DNA from: Clostridiales bacterium
Lineage (GTDB): Bacteria > Bacillota > Clostridia > Lachnospirales > Lachnospiraceae
Length of the DNA stretch: 64,000 nucleotides
Direction: 5' to 3'
Assembly: GCA_015655075.1 (NCBI GenBank)
Contig: JAATFT010000049.1
Span: 1 to 64,000, forward strand
The position numbers and the translations under genes are program-made. Every line of letters begins with the position of its first letter. Position 1 is the first letter of the stretch. The notes beneath the pieces are model-generated. The model searched no databases and was not told the origin of the DNA. It was given only the letters and a program-made list of their open reading frames with translations. This document shows positions 16,761-26,900 of the stretch, one piece after another.

Positions 16761-17717
16761 ATGGACAAAAGTAAAGGAAAACGCTTAGAGAAAATATTAA
16801 TAAATAACAATACATACTTCATTTTTTTGATACTGTTCATTGCGTGCAGCCTATTATCAGATACTTTCTTTTCGACAATGAACATCAGAAATATTGCACT
16901 TCAGCAATCAGGACCGGTATTGGTTGCAATAGGTATGTTATTTGTTGTATTAACGGGCGGTATTGATTTGTCAGTTGGTTCAGTTATGGCAATTGGCGCC
17001 TCCATATCGGCTATTTTGATCCGCGATTACAATTTTCATTTTATACCTGCCGTGCTGATTGCCCTGTTGGCAGGGATGGTTTTCGGAACCTTCACCGGTA
17101 TGTTGGTGGCATATGCTAATTTCCAAGGCTTTGTTGCTTCTCTTGCTACGATGACTATCGCCAGGGGTATGGCTTTCATGATTACAAACGGCACACCGAT
17201 TAAGCTGGAATACGGAACAATAGATAAGCTGGTAAAAGCAAAATACTTCTTCCCCATAATTATTATAACGATTATGATTGTCGTTTTATTTGCACTCATA
17301 CAGCGATATACGGCATGGGGGCGTACGGTTATAGCAATTGGCAGTAATAGCACAGCGGTAAGATTAGCAGGTATCAGAACGAAGAGATACTTAATGTCGG
17401 TCTATGCCGTAGCAGGAGTGCTGGCGGCGCTTGCCGGCGTCTTCATTGCTGCAAGATCTTCAACAGGGAGTGCTACAGTTGGTGAGGGTCAGGAATTGGA
17501 TGCAATCGCTGCCTGTGTCATCGGGGGTGCCAGCCTTGCAGGCGGTAAGGGATTTGTGGTAAAGACAGTAGCGGGTGCGTTGGTTCTTGCCCTTATTGGT
17601 AATATTATGAATTTGATGGCGGTACCTTCTTATCCCCAGGATGTAATTAAAGGATTTATTATTATAGCAGCCGTGCTGCTCCAGATTTTTTCAAGTAAAT
17701 CTGATAAAACTGTTTAA
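16761..17717 (+). CDS. Sugar ABC transporter permease (RbsC type)
   Basis: A 318-residue permease with about eight to ten hydrophobic helices. It has typical RbsC motifs: GGIDLSVGSVMAIGA, GFVASLATM and the EGQELDAIAACVIGG loop near the C-terminus. The start at 16761 follows GGGGGTATAACCAA; a frame opening at 16740 lies inside the ATPase gene and lacks a site. It forms the membrane channel of the importer. Confidence 0.92.
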   Translation: MDKSKGKRLEKILINNNTYFIFLILFIACSLLSDTFFSTMNIRNIALQQSGPVLVAIGMLFVVLTGGIDLSVGSVMAIGASISAILIRDYNFHFIPAVLIALLAGMVFGTFTGMLVAYANFQGFVASLATMTIARGMAFMITNGTPIKLEYGTIDKLVKAKYFFPIIIITIMIVVLFALIQRYTAWGRTVIAIGSNSTAVRLAGIRTKRYLMSVYAVAGVLAALAGVFIAARSSTGSATVGEGQELDAIAACVIGGASLAGGKGFVVKTVAGALVLALIGNIMNLMAVPSYPQDVIKGFIIIAAVLLQIFSSKSDKTV

Positions 17718-17794
17718 TCAGTCTATCAAATATAGTTTAGAAATAATACAATATCCGATACGAATATTAATTAATTTATAAGGAGGAATTGATT

Positions 17795-18814
17795 ATGATA
17801 CAGGCAGTAATGACAAAACCGGGTACGATTGAATTTCATGATGTTCCTGTTCCCGAGGTAAAGCAGGATCAAATTAAAGTTAAAATGAAAAGAATTGGTG
17901 TCTGTGGTTCCGACGTTCATGTAAATCATGGCAAGCATCCATATACGACTTATCCTGTGGTACAGGGGCACGAGGTGTCTGCTGAGGTGGTTGAGACCGG
18001 CGCAAATGTAACCAATGTAAAAGTTGGAGATAAAGTGACGATTCAGCCGCAGGTTGTCTGTGGGAAGTGTTATCCTTGCACACACGGTATGTATAATGAT
18101 TGCGAAGAACTTAAGGTAATGGGATTTCAGACAACGGGTATGGCAAGCGAGTACTTTGTTGCAGACGCGAAAAAAGCATTAAAACTGCCGGACAGTATGA
18201 GTTGGGAGCATGGAGCCATGATCGAACCCCTTGCCGTAGCCGTACATGCCGTAAGACGTGCCAGAGATGTAAAGGGTAAGAAAATATTAGTGTTCGGCGG
18301 CGGACCGATTGGTAATCTGGTAGCACAGACGGCAAAAGCAATGGGAGCTTCAAAAGTTTTATTGGCGGAAATAAGCCGGTACCGTTTGGTTGCTGCCGAG
18401 AAATGCGGTATCAGTACCGTGAATAATGATGATGGAGATCTGCTGCGAAAAATGATATCGATTTTTGGTGAAGACAGAGCGGATTTCATTTTTGAATGTA
18501 TTGGCATTAATCCTACCCTGAAGCAGGCAATTCAGTATGCGAGAAAGGGAAGCTCTATTATAATCGTGGGTGTTTTCGGAGATTTGGCAACGATTGATAT
18601 GGGATGCGTACAGGATCATGAATTGTCGCTAATCGCAAGTGCCATGTACAGAGAAGAGGATTATATCAAGGCAATTGAACTTGTTAAGGAGGGTTTCATT
18701 GAGTTTGATACTTTGATAACAAACAGATTGAAGTTTAAAGATTACGCAGAAGCATATAAGCTTATCGATGAGCAAAAAGATAAAGTTATGAAAGTAATTA
18801 TTGAGTTGGATTAA
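17795..18814 (+). CDS. Zinc-dependent alcohol dehydrogenase, sorbitol/threonine dehydrogenase type
   Basis: A 339-residue MDR dehydrogenase. The catalytic zinc site has CGSDVH and GHEVSAEV. A complete structural zinc loop is present (CGKCYPCTHGMYNDC) and the cofactor motif is FGGGPIGN. ATG at 17795 lies 8 nt after AAGGAGG and is preferred to the in-frame TTG at 17789. It follows the transporter and most likely oxidises the imported polyol or sugar. Confidence 0.88.
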   Translation: MIQAVMTKPGTIEFHDVPVPEVKQDQIKVKMKRIGVCGSDVHVNHGKHPYTTYPVVQGHEVSAEVVETGANVTNVKVGDKVTIQPQVVCGKCYPCTHGMYNDCEELKVMGFQTTGMASEYFVADAKKALKLPDSMSWEHGAMIEPLAVAVHAVRRARDVKGKKILVFGGGPIGNLVAQTAKAMGASKVLLAEISRYRLVAAEKCGISTVNNDDGDLLRKMISIFGEDRADFIFECIGINPTLKQAIQYARKGSSIIIVGVFGDLATIDMGCVQDHELSLIASAMYREEDYIKAIELVKEGFIEFDTLITNRLKFKDYAEAYKLIDEQKDKVMKVIIELD

Positions 18815-19196
18815 TTGCAGTAATTAATGTAGGAGCCGCAAGAAACATTAAACCGATGATTTTAAAGCAGGAATGTTTAAATATGGAAATAAATACTTGA
18901 ATTGTATCTATAATTCATTTGATGGTATCGTTAGTCTGACGTTTCAATGGAAAAGAGCTTTAAACTTATTATGATTATGTAAGTACTTAATAACAAAGGT
19001 ATGGCTTTTCATTCTAAAGGACAGTTACTTATATTTTATAAGTCCCCAAAAAGATTAATTGATGCCGGAGATGTTAAAATTATTTTGGTTTAAAAATTCA
19101 GTATATTAGCTTGAAAATAAAATAGCAATATAATACAATATTACTGAAATTATGCAAAATAATTAACATAGTAATTAAAAATAAAGGAGAGTATTT
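18815..19196 (+). other. Intergenic, with a possible C-terminal gene remnant
   Basis: A short forward frame at about 18999-19094 begins ATGGCTTTTCATTC and ends SPKRLIDAGDVKIILV, stop. It looks like the end of a lost protein but has no ribosome binding site and no recognised family. The remaining DNA is AT-rich and probably holds the promoter for the regulator. Confidence 0.3.
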
Positions 19197-19970
19197 ATGC
19201 TACAGGATCAAATACTGAATAAAAATGTGCCAATTCCACTATATTTTCAGTTAAAAGAATTAATTATGGAGGAAATAAAAAAAGGAAATTATAAAAGTGG
19301 AGAATTAATTCCTACTGAAAATGAAATTGGTGAAATGTTCGAGATAAGTCGGACAACTGTGAGACAGGCAATTAGAGAACTTGAGAATGAAGGGTGGCTA
19401 TATCGGGTAAAAAGTAAAGGTACATTTGTATCCAAGCCAAAAATTAATCAAAGCTTTATACAGGCATTGGGCTCATTTAATGAGCAAATAATCAAGTCGG
19501 GCAGTATACCACGTACTGAGCTATTGGATTTTAAATGTATAACACCTCCGGAGCAGGTAGTAGCCACATTAAAACTTCAGCCAAGGGAAAAGGTAGTATT
19601 TATTCATCGTAAAAGGTATGCAGATAATGATCCAATTGTAATGGTAAAAACATATCTGCCTTATAATATGTGCAGTTTTGTTATGCAGCATGATTTGGCA
19701 AGTGAATCTTTATATCCGATTTTAGCGACGAATGAAGATACAAAAATTTATAAGATCAAGCGTTTGGTAGAAGCAACAGATGCGAAGGCATATGATATGA
19801 AAAATCTGAACATCAGCAGAGGGAAGGCTATTCAGCAGTTTATCTCGGTAGGATATAATATATTTGATAAACCGATTGAATATTCGATAGCCCGATATAG
19901 AGGTGACAGAAATACATTTGAAGTAGTTATTGGTGCAAATAATTCATATAGTAAATCAATAAAAAAATAG
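19197..19970 (+). CDS. GntR/HutC-family transcriptional regulator
   Basis: A 257-residue regulator. The N-terminal winged helix (residues ~8-78) has the classic PTENEIGEMFEISRTTVRQ helix pair and YRVKSKGTFV wing. The C-terminal UTRA ligand-binding domain runs from ~95 to 245. AAAGGAGAGTATTT precedes the ATG. It lies inside the sugar regulon and is the best candidate to bind the repeated 20-bp site at 7466 and 14002, responding to a sugar or sugar phosphate. Confidence 0.88.
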   Translation: MLQDQILNKNVPIPLYFQLKELIMEEIKKGNYKSGELIPTENEIGEMFEISRTTVRQAIRELENEGWLYRVKSKGTFVSKPKINQSFIQALGSFNEQIIKSGSIPRTELLDFKCITPPEQVVATLKLQPREKVVFIHRKRYADNDPIVMVKTYLPYNMCSFVMQHDLASESLYPILATNEDTKIYKIKRLVEATDAKAYDMKNLNISRGKAIQQFISVGYNIFDKPIEYSIARYRGDRNTFEVVIGANNSYSKSIKK

Positions 19971-20009
19971 AAATACTATGTGAAATCTTTGGTTGGGAGG
20001 CTAATCTAA

Positions 20010-21527
20010 ATGGCAAAATATATATTAGCTCATGATATAGGAACTTCAGGAGATAAAGCAACATTGTTTTCTGAAAGTGGTAAAATGCTGGGAAGTATGG
20101 TTAGCAACTATGATACATATTATTTTAATAGCACATGGGTAGAACAGGATGCACTTGACTGGTGGAACGCGGTATGTAATTCAAGTAAAAGTCTGATTAA
20201 TACATTAAAAATAGATCCCGCTGATATTGCTGCGGTTAGCTTCAGCGGACAGATGATGGGATGCCTTTGTGTGAATAAAAAGGGCAAGCCGTTAAGAAGG
20301 TCAATTATTTGGGCGGATCAGCGTGCGCAAAAGCAGGCAGCACAAATCAACGAACGAATTTCTCAAAAGGATTTTTATCATATCGTAGGACATCGTAATA
20401 CAGCATCCTATGGGATACAGAAACTAATGTGGGTTCGTGATAATGAGCCTGAGATATACGAGCAGACATACAAGACCCTGAATGCGAAAGATTTCATTGT
20501 ATTTCATCTCACAGGAAAATTTTATACGGAATATTCAGATGGTAACAGTAATGCGTGCTTTGATATCTTAAATCTAAAATGGTCTGATCAGATTATTGAA
20601 TATGCGGGAATTGATCCGGAAAAGTTGCCTGAACTGAAACCATCAACCTTTATTGCCAGCGGCGTAACAAAGGAAGCTGCAGAAGCTACCGGATTGGCAG
20701 AGGGTACTCCTGTTGTACTCGGAGGTGGAGATGGCGTTACTGCAAATGTTGGTTCCGGTTCCATCAGTCCGGGAAAAACTTATTGTTGTATGGGAACATC
20801 GGCCTGGATAACAACCACATCAGAAAAGCCCATATTCGATGAAGAGATGCGTACGGTTACCTGGGCTCATATTATTCCGGGATTATATGCTCCAAATGGA
20901 ACGATGCAATATGCCGGCGGCGCATATAGCTGGTTAAAGAATACGATATGTACAATGGAATCCTATGATTCCAAGCTTCATGGAAAATCGCCATATGACT
21001 ATATGGATGAACAAATTATGAAAAGCCCGGTTGGCTCTAATGGAGTGATTTTTCTCCCTTACCTGTTGGGAGAACGTGCTCCAAGATGGAATCCGAATGC
21101 CAGAGGTGCATTTATAGGCCTGAAATCTGAGAATAATCGCTGTGATATATTAAGAAGTGTCTTGGAGGGTGTAACGATGAATCTTTCCATAATACTTGAA
21201 ATCCTGCGTAAACAGGAAGATATCAACGAGATACTGGTAATCGGCGGAGGAGCGAAAGGAGCAGTATGGCGTCAGATTATGGCAGATATTTATAACGCAA
21301 AAATCATTGTCCCTAGATTATTGGAGGAGGCAGGTTCCATGGGAGCTGCCATAACGGGCGGCGTTGGAGTTGGATTATTCAAGGATTTTAATATTATTGA
21401 TAAATTCTTAGAGATTAATGACGTTCAGATGCCGGATAAAAACTCGGTAGCAGCATACCAGCCAGTGAAGGAATTATTTGATGAATGCTATTTCGCTCTT
21501 GAAAAAGTCTTTACGAAGTTCTTATAA
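20010..21527 (+). CDS. FGGY-family carbohydrate kinase (xylulokinase-like)
   Basis: A 505-residue two-domain sugar kinase. It has the N-terminal phosphate-binding motif DIGTSGDKATLF, a WVEQDALDWW segment, SFSGQMMGCL, the IWADQRA substrate region and a C-terminal GGGAKGAVWRQIMADI ATP-site motif. It phosphorylates a ketose or polyol; the exact sugar is unknown. GGTTGGGAGGCTAATCTAA precedes the ATG. A broken D-psicose 3-epimerase lies downstream, which hints at a ketohexose or rare sugar. Confidence 0.88.
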   Translation: MAKYILAHDIGTSGDKATLFSESGKMLGSMVSNYDTYYFNSTWVEQDALDWWNAVCNSSKSLINTLKIDPADIAAVSFSGQMMGCLCVNKKGKPLRRSIIWADQRAQKQAAQINERISQKDFYHIVGHRNTASYGIQKLMWVRDNEPEIYEQTYKTLNAKDFIVFHLTGKFYTEYSDGNSNACFDILNLKWSDQIIEYAGIDPEKLPELKPSTFIASGVTKEAAEATGLAEGTPVVLGGGDGVTANVGSGSISPGKTYCCMGTSAWITTTSEKPIFDEEMRTVTWAHIIPGLYAPNGTMQYAGGAYSWLKNTICTMESYDSKLHGKSPYDYMDEQIMKSPVGSNGVIFLPYLLGERAPRWNPNARGAFIGLKSENNRCDILRSVLEGVTMNLSIILEILRKQEDINEILVIGGGAKGAVWRQIMADIYNAKIIVPRLLEEAGSMGAAITGGVGVGLFKDFNIIDKFLEINDVQMPDKNSVAAYQPVKELFDECYFALEKVFTKFL

Positions 21528-21757
21528 GGCGAACCAGTTGTAGCACGGCACCTAATGCGTAAGTGATTATACAAAGCAGACGCAGATAAAGGGGGCGTTG
21601 TCGGTGGAGGAATTGACGATAGTTTAAGCAGAATTAGGTGAAGCAAATGTTTGATGAACTGGCTGCTTTAGCGTAAGAAGCATCTTCCAGAGCCGATGGT
21701 GCTATATTTTTGTATAATATTATTACATATATGGTAGTATACGGGGAGGTCCTGTTG

Positions 21758-21893
21758 ATGAAATATGGCATATATTTCGCTTATTGGGAAAGAAGTTGGG
21801 ATGTGGACAAAGCCGGCGATTGGGAAAGAAGCGTAAAAAATGTCAGAACAGTTGCGAGGATAGCGAATGATTTGGGAATTGACTATTGCCTTG
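21758..21893 (+). pseudogene. Internally deleted D-psicose/tagatose 3-epimerase
   Basis: After a good site (GGGGAGG), the frame starts MKYGIYFAYWERSW, the signature N-terminus of D-psicose 3-epimerases. It then jumps to VDKAGDWERSVKNVRTVARI and ANDLGIDYCL, which correspond to the middle of that enzyme. About 100 residues are missing between the parts. The gene is cut at 21893, where the 305-bp duplicated segment begins. All metal ligands of the second half are lost. The fragment implies the operon once handled a ketose epimer. Confidence 0.75.
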
Positions 21894-22198
21894 TCAAACA
21901 TTGCCGCAGGAGATATGCTGTATTGTGTAATAGTTATCTGTATATCTCATATAAGGACAATGCATTGATCACATGCAGCACGAAAGCAGATGCCTATAGA
22001 ATTACGAAAATCTGCTTTCGTGTTTTTAACTTTTCAGATCATTGAGAAATTAATAAATTAACAGGAAGATTATTCCGCAATAATTACCGGATAGGATTTT
22101 GCACCGTTACCAATGGGCTCTCCGAAAATAATGGAAGAAAGCTTTACCCGGATGACCGGCCGGACCGCGTCGTTTCTGCGTCCGACAAAGTAGCTGTC
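21894..22198. repeat. 305-bp duplicated segment, copy 2
   Basis: This is the partner of 6014-6318. Here the reverse-strand DUF6273 gene is whole, so this is probably the source copy. The left edge truncates the epimerase pseudogene. Confidence 0.95.
21980..22027 (+). terminator. Intrinsic terminator
   Basis: ACGAAAGCAGAT (21980-21991) pairs perfectly with ATCTGCTTTCGT (22010-22021), followed by GTTTTT. It would end transcription from the kinase side. The duplicate at 6100-6147 has one stem mismatch. Confidence 0.85.
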
Positions 22199-23464
22199 CG
22201 TAATGCTTCCTACCGTAAAAACATAGGCCGCATATTGACTGGTTATCCCCGGTGAACGCAGCCACCAGCAGGTATTGCCGTTCTCTTTGTTGACATAACC
22301 CTCCTGCAGGGCATGCTTTGTCAGTTTCATAACCCTGGTTTTACTTTTATTGCCTGCCCCGCTCTGGAAGCCATAGGCATTATTTTGCGCTTCCTCGTAA
22401 GAAAGCAGAAACACCTTATCAATGGTATCCTTTCCTCCGGCGGTGCCATAATTGGGATTGCCGGGATTCATAACCCTGGTATCGGAAATGGCATTTCTTT
22501 CTATATTGGTGAAAGCACTGTCTAAAAATGTGCTGTTCAGCCAGGCCCGAAGAGTTGATGTTTCCCATGTCACATTGGAGAAAGTATCGTTATAGTTTTT
22601 ACAAATCAGGCCGTATTCGGATAATAAAAGAACCGTATCATCTGTAATTTCCAGGACCCTCCATAAAATGGGTTCCTTTTCGTTTTCAAGCTTATTATCC
22701 TGTTCAAATACTCCGAAATACACACGGCTTCCCTTCCATTCGTTTTTTACGGTATAATTTTTTCCGTTAACGGGATTAGAGATAGGCAGACTTTGCCCTT
22801 CTTTTTTTTCAACTTCTATCTCTATACTTTTTTTCCTGATAACACCGCCTATGTTAACTTTTACGGTAATATTCGCCCTGCCTTCCGATTTTCCGGCAAC
22901 AATTCCATAAATTCCGTCTTTTTTTACCGTTGCCACCGCCGTATTATCAGATTCATAAGAAAGACTGTTGAATACGCCGCAGGATACCATGGTTTTTAAT
23001 TTCACTGTTCCTCCCACGTAAACCGTATCATTGGAGGGGGTAATTGTTACCTTTCCGGGTTTTACAGTAATATCGGTTGTATAAGATAACTTATTATTAT
23101 CCGAAACAAGGGTTGTTATTACCTTTGTTGTTCCAACGGACTGTGCAATTACCACTCCGTCCGAGACAGTCGCAATATTTTCATCCAGGGATTTATAGGA
23201 TTTAATCTGTACTTTACTGTCTGCCGGATTCAATTTAATCCTGGCAGTATTGCCTGCAAAAATTGTCAGGCTTTCCGTTAATGATATGTCTAGTCCGTTG
23301 CTGTCCTCACTAGGATGTATACCGGCAGCTTTTGTTATATTTATAGCAATAGCCGCAATTACAAGTATGCAGAGAGTAACTCCCATACATGTAAGAAATA
23401 TGTTCATTCTTTTTCCCATTCCTTTAGTTGCCATATAATTTTTATTCCTGGATTTGCTGTGCAT
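22070..23464 (-). CDS. Membrane-anchored Big2/DUF6273 surface protein
   Basis: A 464-residue exported protein. A basic N-terminus and one transmembrane segment lie at ~21-43, two bacterial Ig-like (Big2) repeats at ~60-220, and a C-terminal DUF6273 domain at ~235-450 with ILWRVLEI, TWETSTLRAWLNSTF and CWWLRSPG. This domain is common on surface proteins of gut Clostridia and its function is unknown. The first ATG (23464) has a weak site; an ATG at 23434 with AGGAA upstream is an alternative start. A copy of its 3' end has been transposed to 6190-6318. Confidence 0.8.
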   Translation of the reverse strand: MHSKSRNKNYMATKGMGKRMNIFLTCMGVTLCILVIAAIAINITKAAGIHPSEDSNGLDISLTESLTIFAGNTARIKLNPADSKVQIKSYKSLDENIATVSDGVVIAQSVGTTKVITTLVSDNNKLSYTTDITVKPGKVTITPSNDTVYVGGTVKLKTMVSCGVFNSLSYESDNTAVATVKKDGIYGIVAGKSEGRANITVKVNIGGVIRKKSIEIEVEKKEGQSLPISNPVNGKNYTVKNEWKGSRVYFGVFEQDNKLENEKEPILWRVLEITDDTVLLLSEYGLICKNYNDTFSNVTWETSTLRAWLNSTFLDSAFTNIERNAISDTRVMNPGNPNYGTAGGKDTIDKVFLLSYEEAQNNAYGFQSGAGNKSKTRVMKLTKHALQEGYVNKENGNTCWWLRSPGITSQYAAYVFTVGSITDSYFVGRRNDAVRPVIRVKLSSIIFGEPIGNGAKSYPVIIAE

Positions 23465-23918
23465 TTTTTCTTGGTAAATGGCTAAATATACTTAAGCTTA
23501 CGAATATGCTTCTTTCTGCGGTACTTGTTATATTCAGCTCTGTCTGCGTGTACCATATGCATAAACAGGAGAGTAAAAGTTTTTCTCCCCTTCCGCCCTT
23601 CCCTTTTTTTCAATAATATTTTATCATAGCAGCCACAAAATAGCAATTTATTAATCATATTTTCTCAATAGCAGATTCTTCCATGGCATGTAACTGTTTA
23701 AGCTACTTCAGTTGCCGGATGAAAAGTGTGACAGAATCAGAATTAAAAGTGATAAATTATTCCTAATATTTTGTAAATTCATGTACAAAATTTAATAGAA
23801 ATGATATGATACAATAAATATAACTATATTTTCGGATTTTGATTATTTCTGCAAGGGGTGAATTTTTGTGATATAGCGCCGTATTCGGGAGCGGAAGCGG
23901 CATGTGAGGGGAGTGAGT
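23465..23918. other. Divergent intergenic region
   Basis: No gene is seen. It separates the leftward surface-protein gene from the rightward chaperone pair, so it should hold both promoters. It includes an AT-rich stretch with TTTGTAAATTCATGTACAAA at about 23770-23789. Confidence 0.4.
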
Positions 23919-26900
23919 ATGAATAAACAAATGATATGGAAAATATTAGGAATTGAAGAAACCAAAGAGGAGAGCGTAATAAAACAGGCATATCGTAAGA
24001 AGCTTACGCTGGTTAATCCTGAGGATAATGCGCAGGATTTTATGAAGCTTCGCAAAGCCTATGAAGAGGCATTGCAATTTATAAAAATGGAAGAAACCGG
24101 TGAAGATAAGGATAAAGAAACCGGTAAGGATAAAACGGAAATAGAAATATGGCTTGAGAAAGCGGACGGGATCTATTGGGATATACATAAAAGAATTGAT
24201 GTTAAGCTTTGGGAGGAGCTGCTTCATAACAATGTATGTATCGGCCTGGACACATCTCTTGAGGCAGGAGAAAAGCTTCTGGCCTTTTTGACGGATCATT
24301 ATTATCTGCCCCAATCGGTGTGGCAGGTTTTGGATCAGGAGTTCCGTTTTGCAGAAGAGAAGGAACGGCTTTGCGAGAAGTTTCCGGAGGATTTCATAGA
24401 CTATGTAATGAATCAGGTTCAAACGACAAATTTCCTGGACTATAATCTTTTTGAGGTTAAGGCCGGGGAAAATGTGGATTCCTATATTAAAAAATATTAT
24501 GAAATTAAGGGAATTCTTGACAGGAATGTATCCGAAGAAATGAGTAAACTTTCGGAATTATTTGAGGAAATAGACACCTATCAGGTTTATCATCCCTATA
24601 CGGATGTGGAAAAGATGCGTTTTTTCCTTAAAACTTCTAGGGAGCATGGGGCGGATATAGCGCAGAAACTGATAGAGAAGTATCCGGATGATATTTATAT
24701 ATTATATTACTTTGGAAAGGTAAAATGGAATAATAATGATTACCTGGAGGCTTATCGCATATGGAACCGCATATTGGAAGTCTGCCCGGACCATTATTCG
24801 GCAAAAGCGGGGATCGTACAATATTTCTTAAAGACAGAGGAATATGAGAAAGCCAGGGATATGGCGACAGATTTGCTCGAAATCTTCAGGAATGACCAGG
24901 AAATGATGCTTTGCCTGCGGGAGGCTAATCAGCACTTGATTTCCCTTTATACATCACTTTGCCTTGGCGAAAATAAAAGAGATCCGAAGCTTAGAATAGA
25001 TCTGGGATGGTGCTTCTTTCAGAATGAAAGATATGAGGAATGTGAGCGGACCTTGGAGGAAGTGCCGGAGGAAGACAGAAATACCTATGACTATATGTAC
25101 TTAAGCGGCAGAAATTATATTGCCAGGAAGAAATATGAAAAATCCCTGGAATATTTCCTTTCCTGCCTTGCCATATTAAAAAATGTTAATGAGGATAGTT
25201 TGGAGGAAGAGAAGAAAAGACTTAACCGGCTGGGCTTTATATGTTACTGTATTGCACAGTGTTATAAAGAGAACGGGCAATATGATACTTCCCTTTCCTA
25301 TTTTAAAGATGCCATAGAGAAGGAAGAAAATTATGGAGACCGCTTCTTCTATATGGACCAGCTTTGTGCGCTGTATCTTAAGATGGATAAAAATGAGGAG
25401 AGCATTGACGTCTGCGACCAAATTATTAAAGAAGATAAAAACTATTATCCGGCATACCTTCACCGTCAGGAAGGGTATTTCAACCTGAAAAATTTACAGT
25501 GCGTAATGAATGATTTTTATTCCTGTACCGACATATTTCCGGGTTTTGTCAAACCATATGTGCTGGCTGCAAAAGCCCTTTATTTTGCATACCGATATGA
25601 AGAATCCAAAAATATTATTTTAATGGCCTGGAAGGCCGGACTTTCCAGCAACGAGTTAGAACTCTGCTACATCAGGGATTTGCGTTATCTGGCCGACACC
25701 CAGGAAAATATAGATGAAGCCGTTCAACTTGCCAAGGCATTAAAGGAAAGGTTGAATCAGGAAGATAATGATATAGAAGATATTTCGGAAGTGGATTTTG
25801 AAATTGCACGCCTGTATGTAGACGGCGGTGAAGAAGAGAAGGCGTTGGAATTCTTAAATTATGCCGTCAGACAAAATCCGTCCAATTCAAGGTATCAGCT
25901 GTTAAAAGCCGGTATTTATCTGGAAAAAGGAGAATACCAGAAAGCGCTGAATTATTACATGACTTTAGAAAAAGAATTGTCAGAAAATGCCGATTACCAT
26001 TATAATATAGGAAGATGTTTAGAAGGAGTAGCCAGTACGGCGAAAGCTCTGAAAGAATATAAAAAAGCTTTGGAAATAGATCCACAGCATAGGCTTGCCA
26101 ATAATTATATCATGAATATTTATCAGCGTCTTTATAAAACAACGGAAAAAAGTAAGTATTATGAAGAGGCGGTTCTCTATGCCGACCGTCAGTTGGAGAT
26201 TTTGGAAAATTGCTATAGCTATGTGGAGAGGGGTCTTTTGTTTCTGGACGGGTATGAACTGGAAAAGGCTATTGCGGATTTTGAAAAGGGAGCACAATTA
26301 AACAAGGAAGATTTATTTACCCATAATAATGCGGGTTATTCTTATAAAATTTTAAGAGAACTGGATAAAGGAATTGAAGAATTGAAAAAGGCCGTGTCCA
26401 TGGCAGAGCCGGGCCAGACAATCCTGCCCTATGGGAATCTGGCTTCCTGTTACGAAATATCGGAACAGTATGAGAAAGCCATAGAATGCCTGGATCAGGC
26501 GATTGTCATGTTTCCTGAAAATGCGGATATGTATGAAAGGAAAGGCGAAATTTATACGAAGATGGGACAGTATAAAAAAGCGGTTGAGGCGTATAAAAAA
26601 TTGTATGATTTTTCCGGTAAGGACAGATGCGATGTCTATATAAGAATAGGGGATGTCTATGAATCCGCCGGTTGTAATGTGAGGGCATTTCTTTATTATA
26701 AGCGTGCTATTTACAAGAATTCCAAAAGCGCGGAGGCTTTTTGTGCCTATGGCTCTTTCCGGAGAAATTTAGGGCATTATCGTAAAGCGGTAAGCTGTTT
26801 TACCCAGGCCGTTATATATACGGATAAAAATGATTATGCGAAGCGCTGTATCGATCTTGCGTTTGTATACTGGGAGAGAGAAAAGCTTAAGAAGGCGGAA

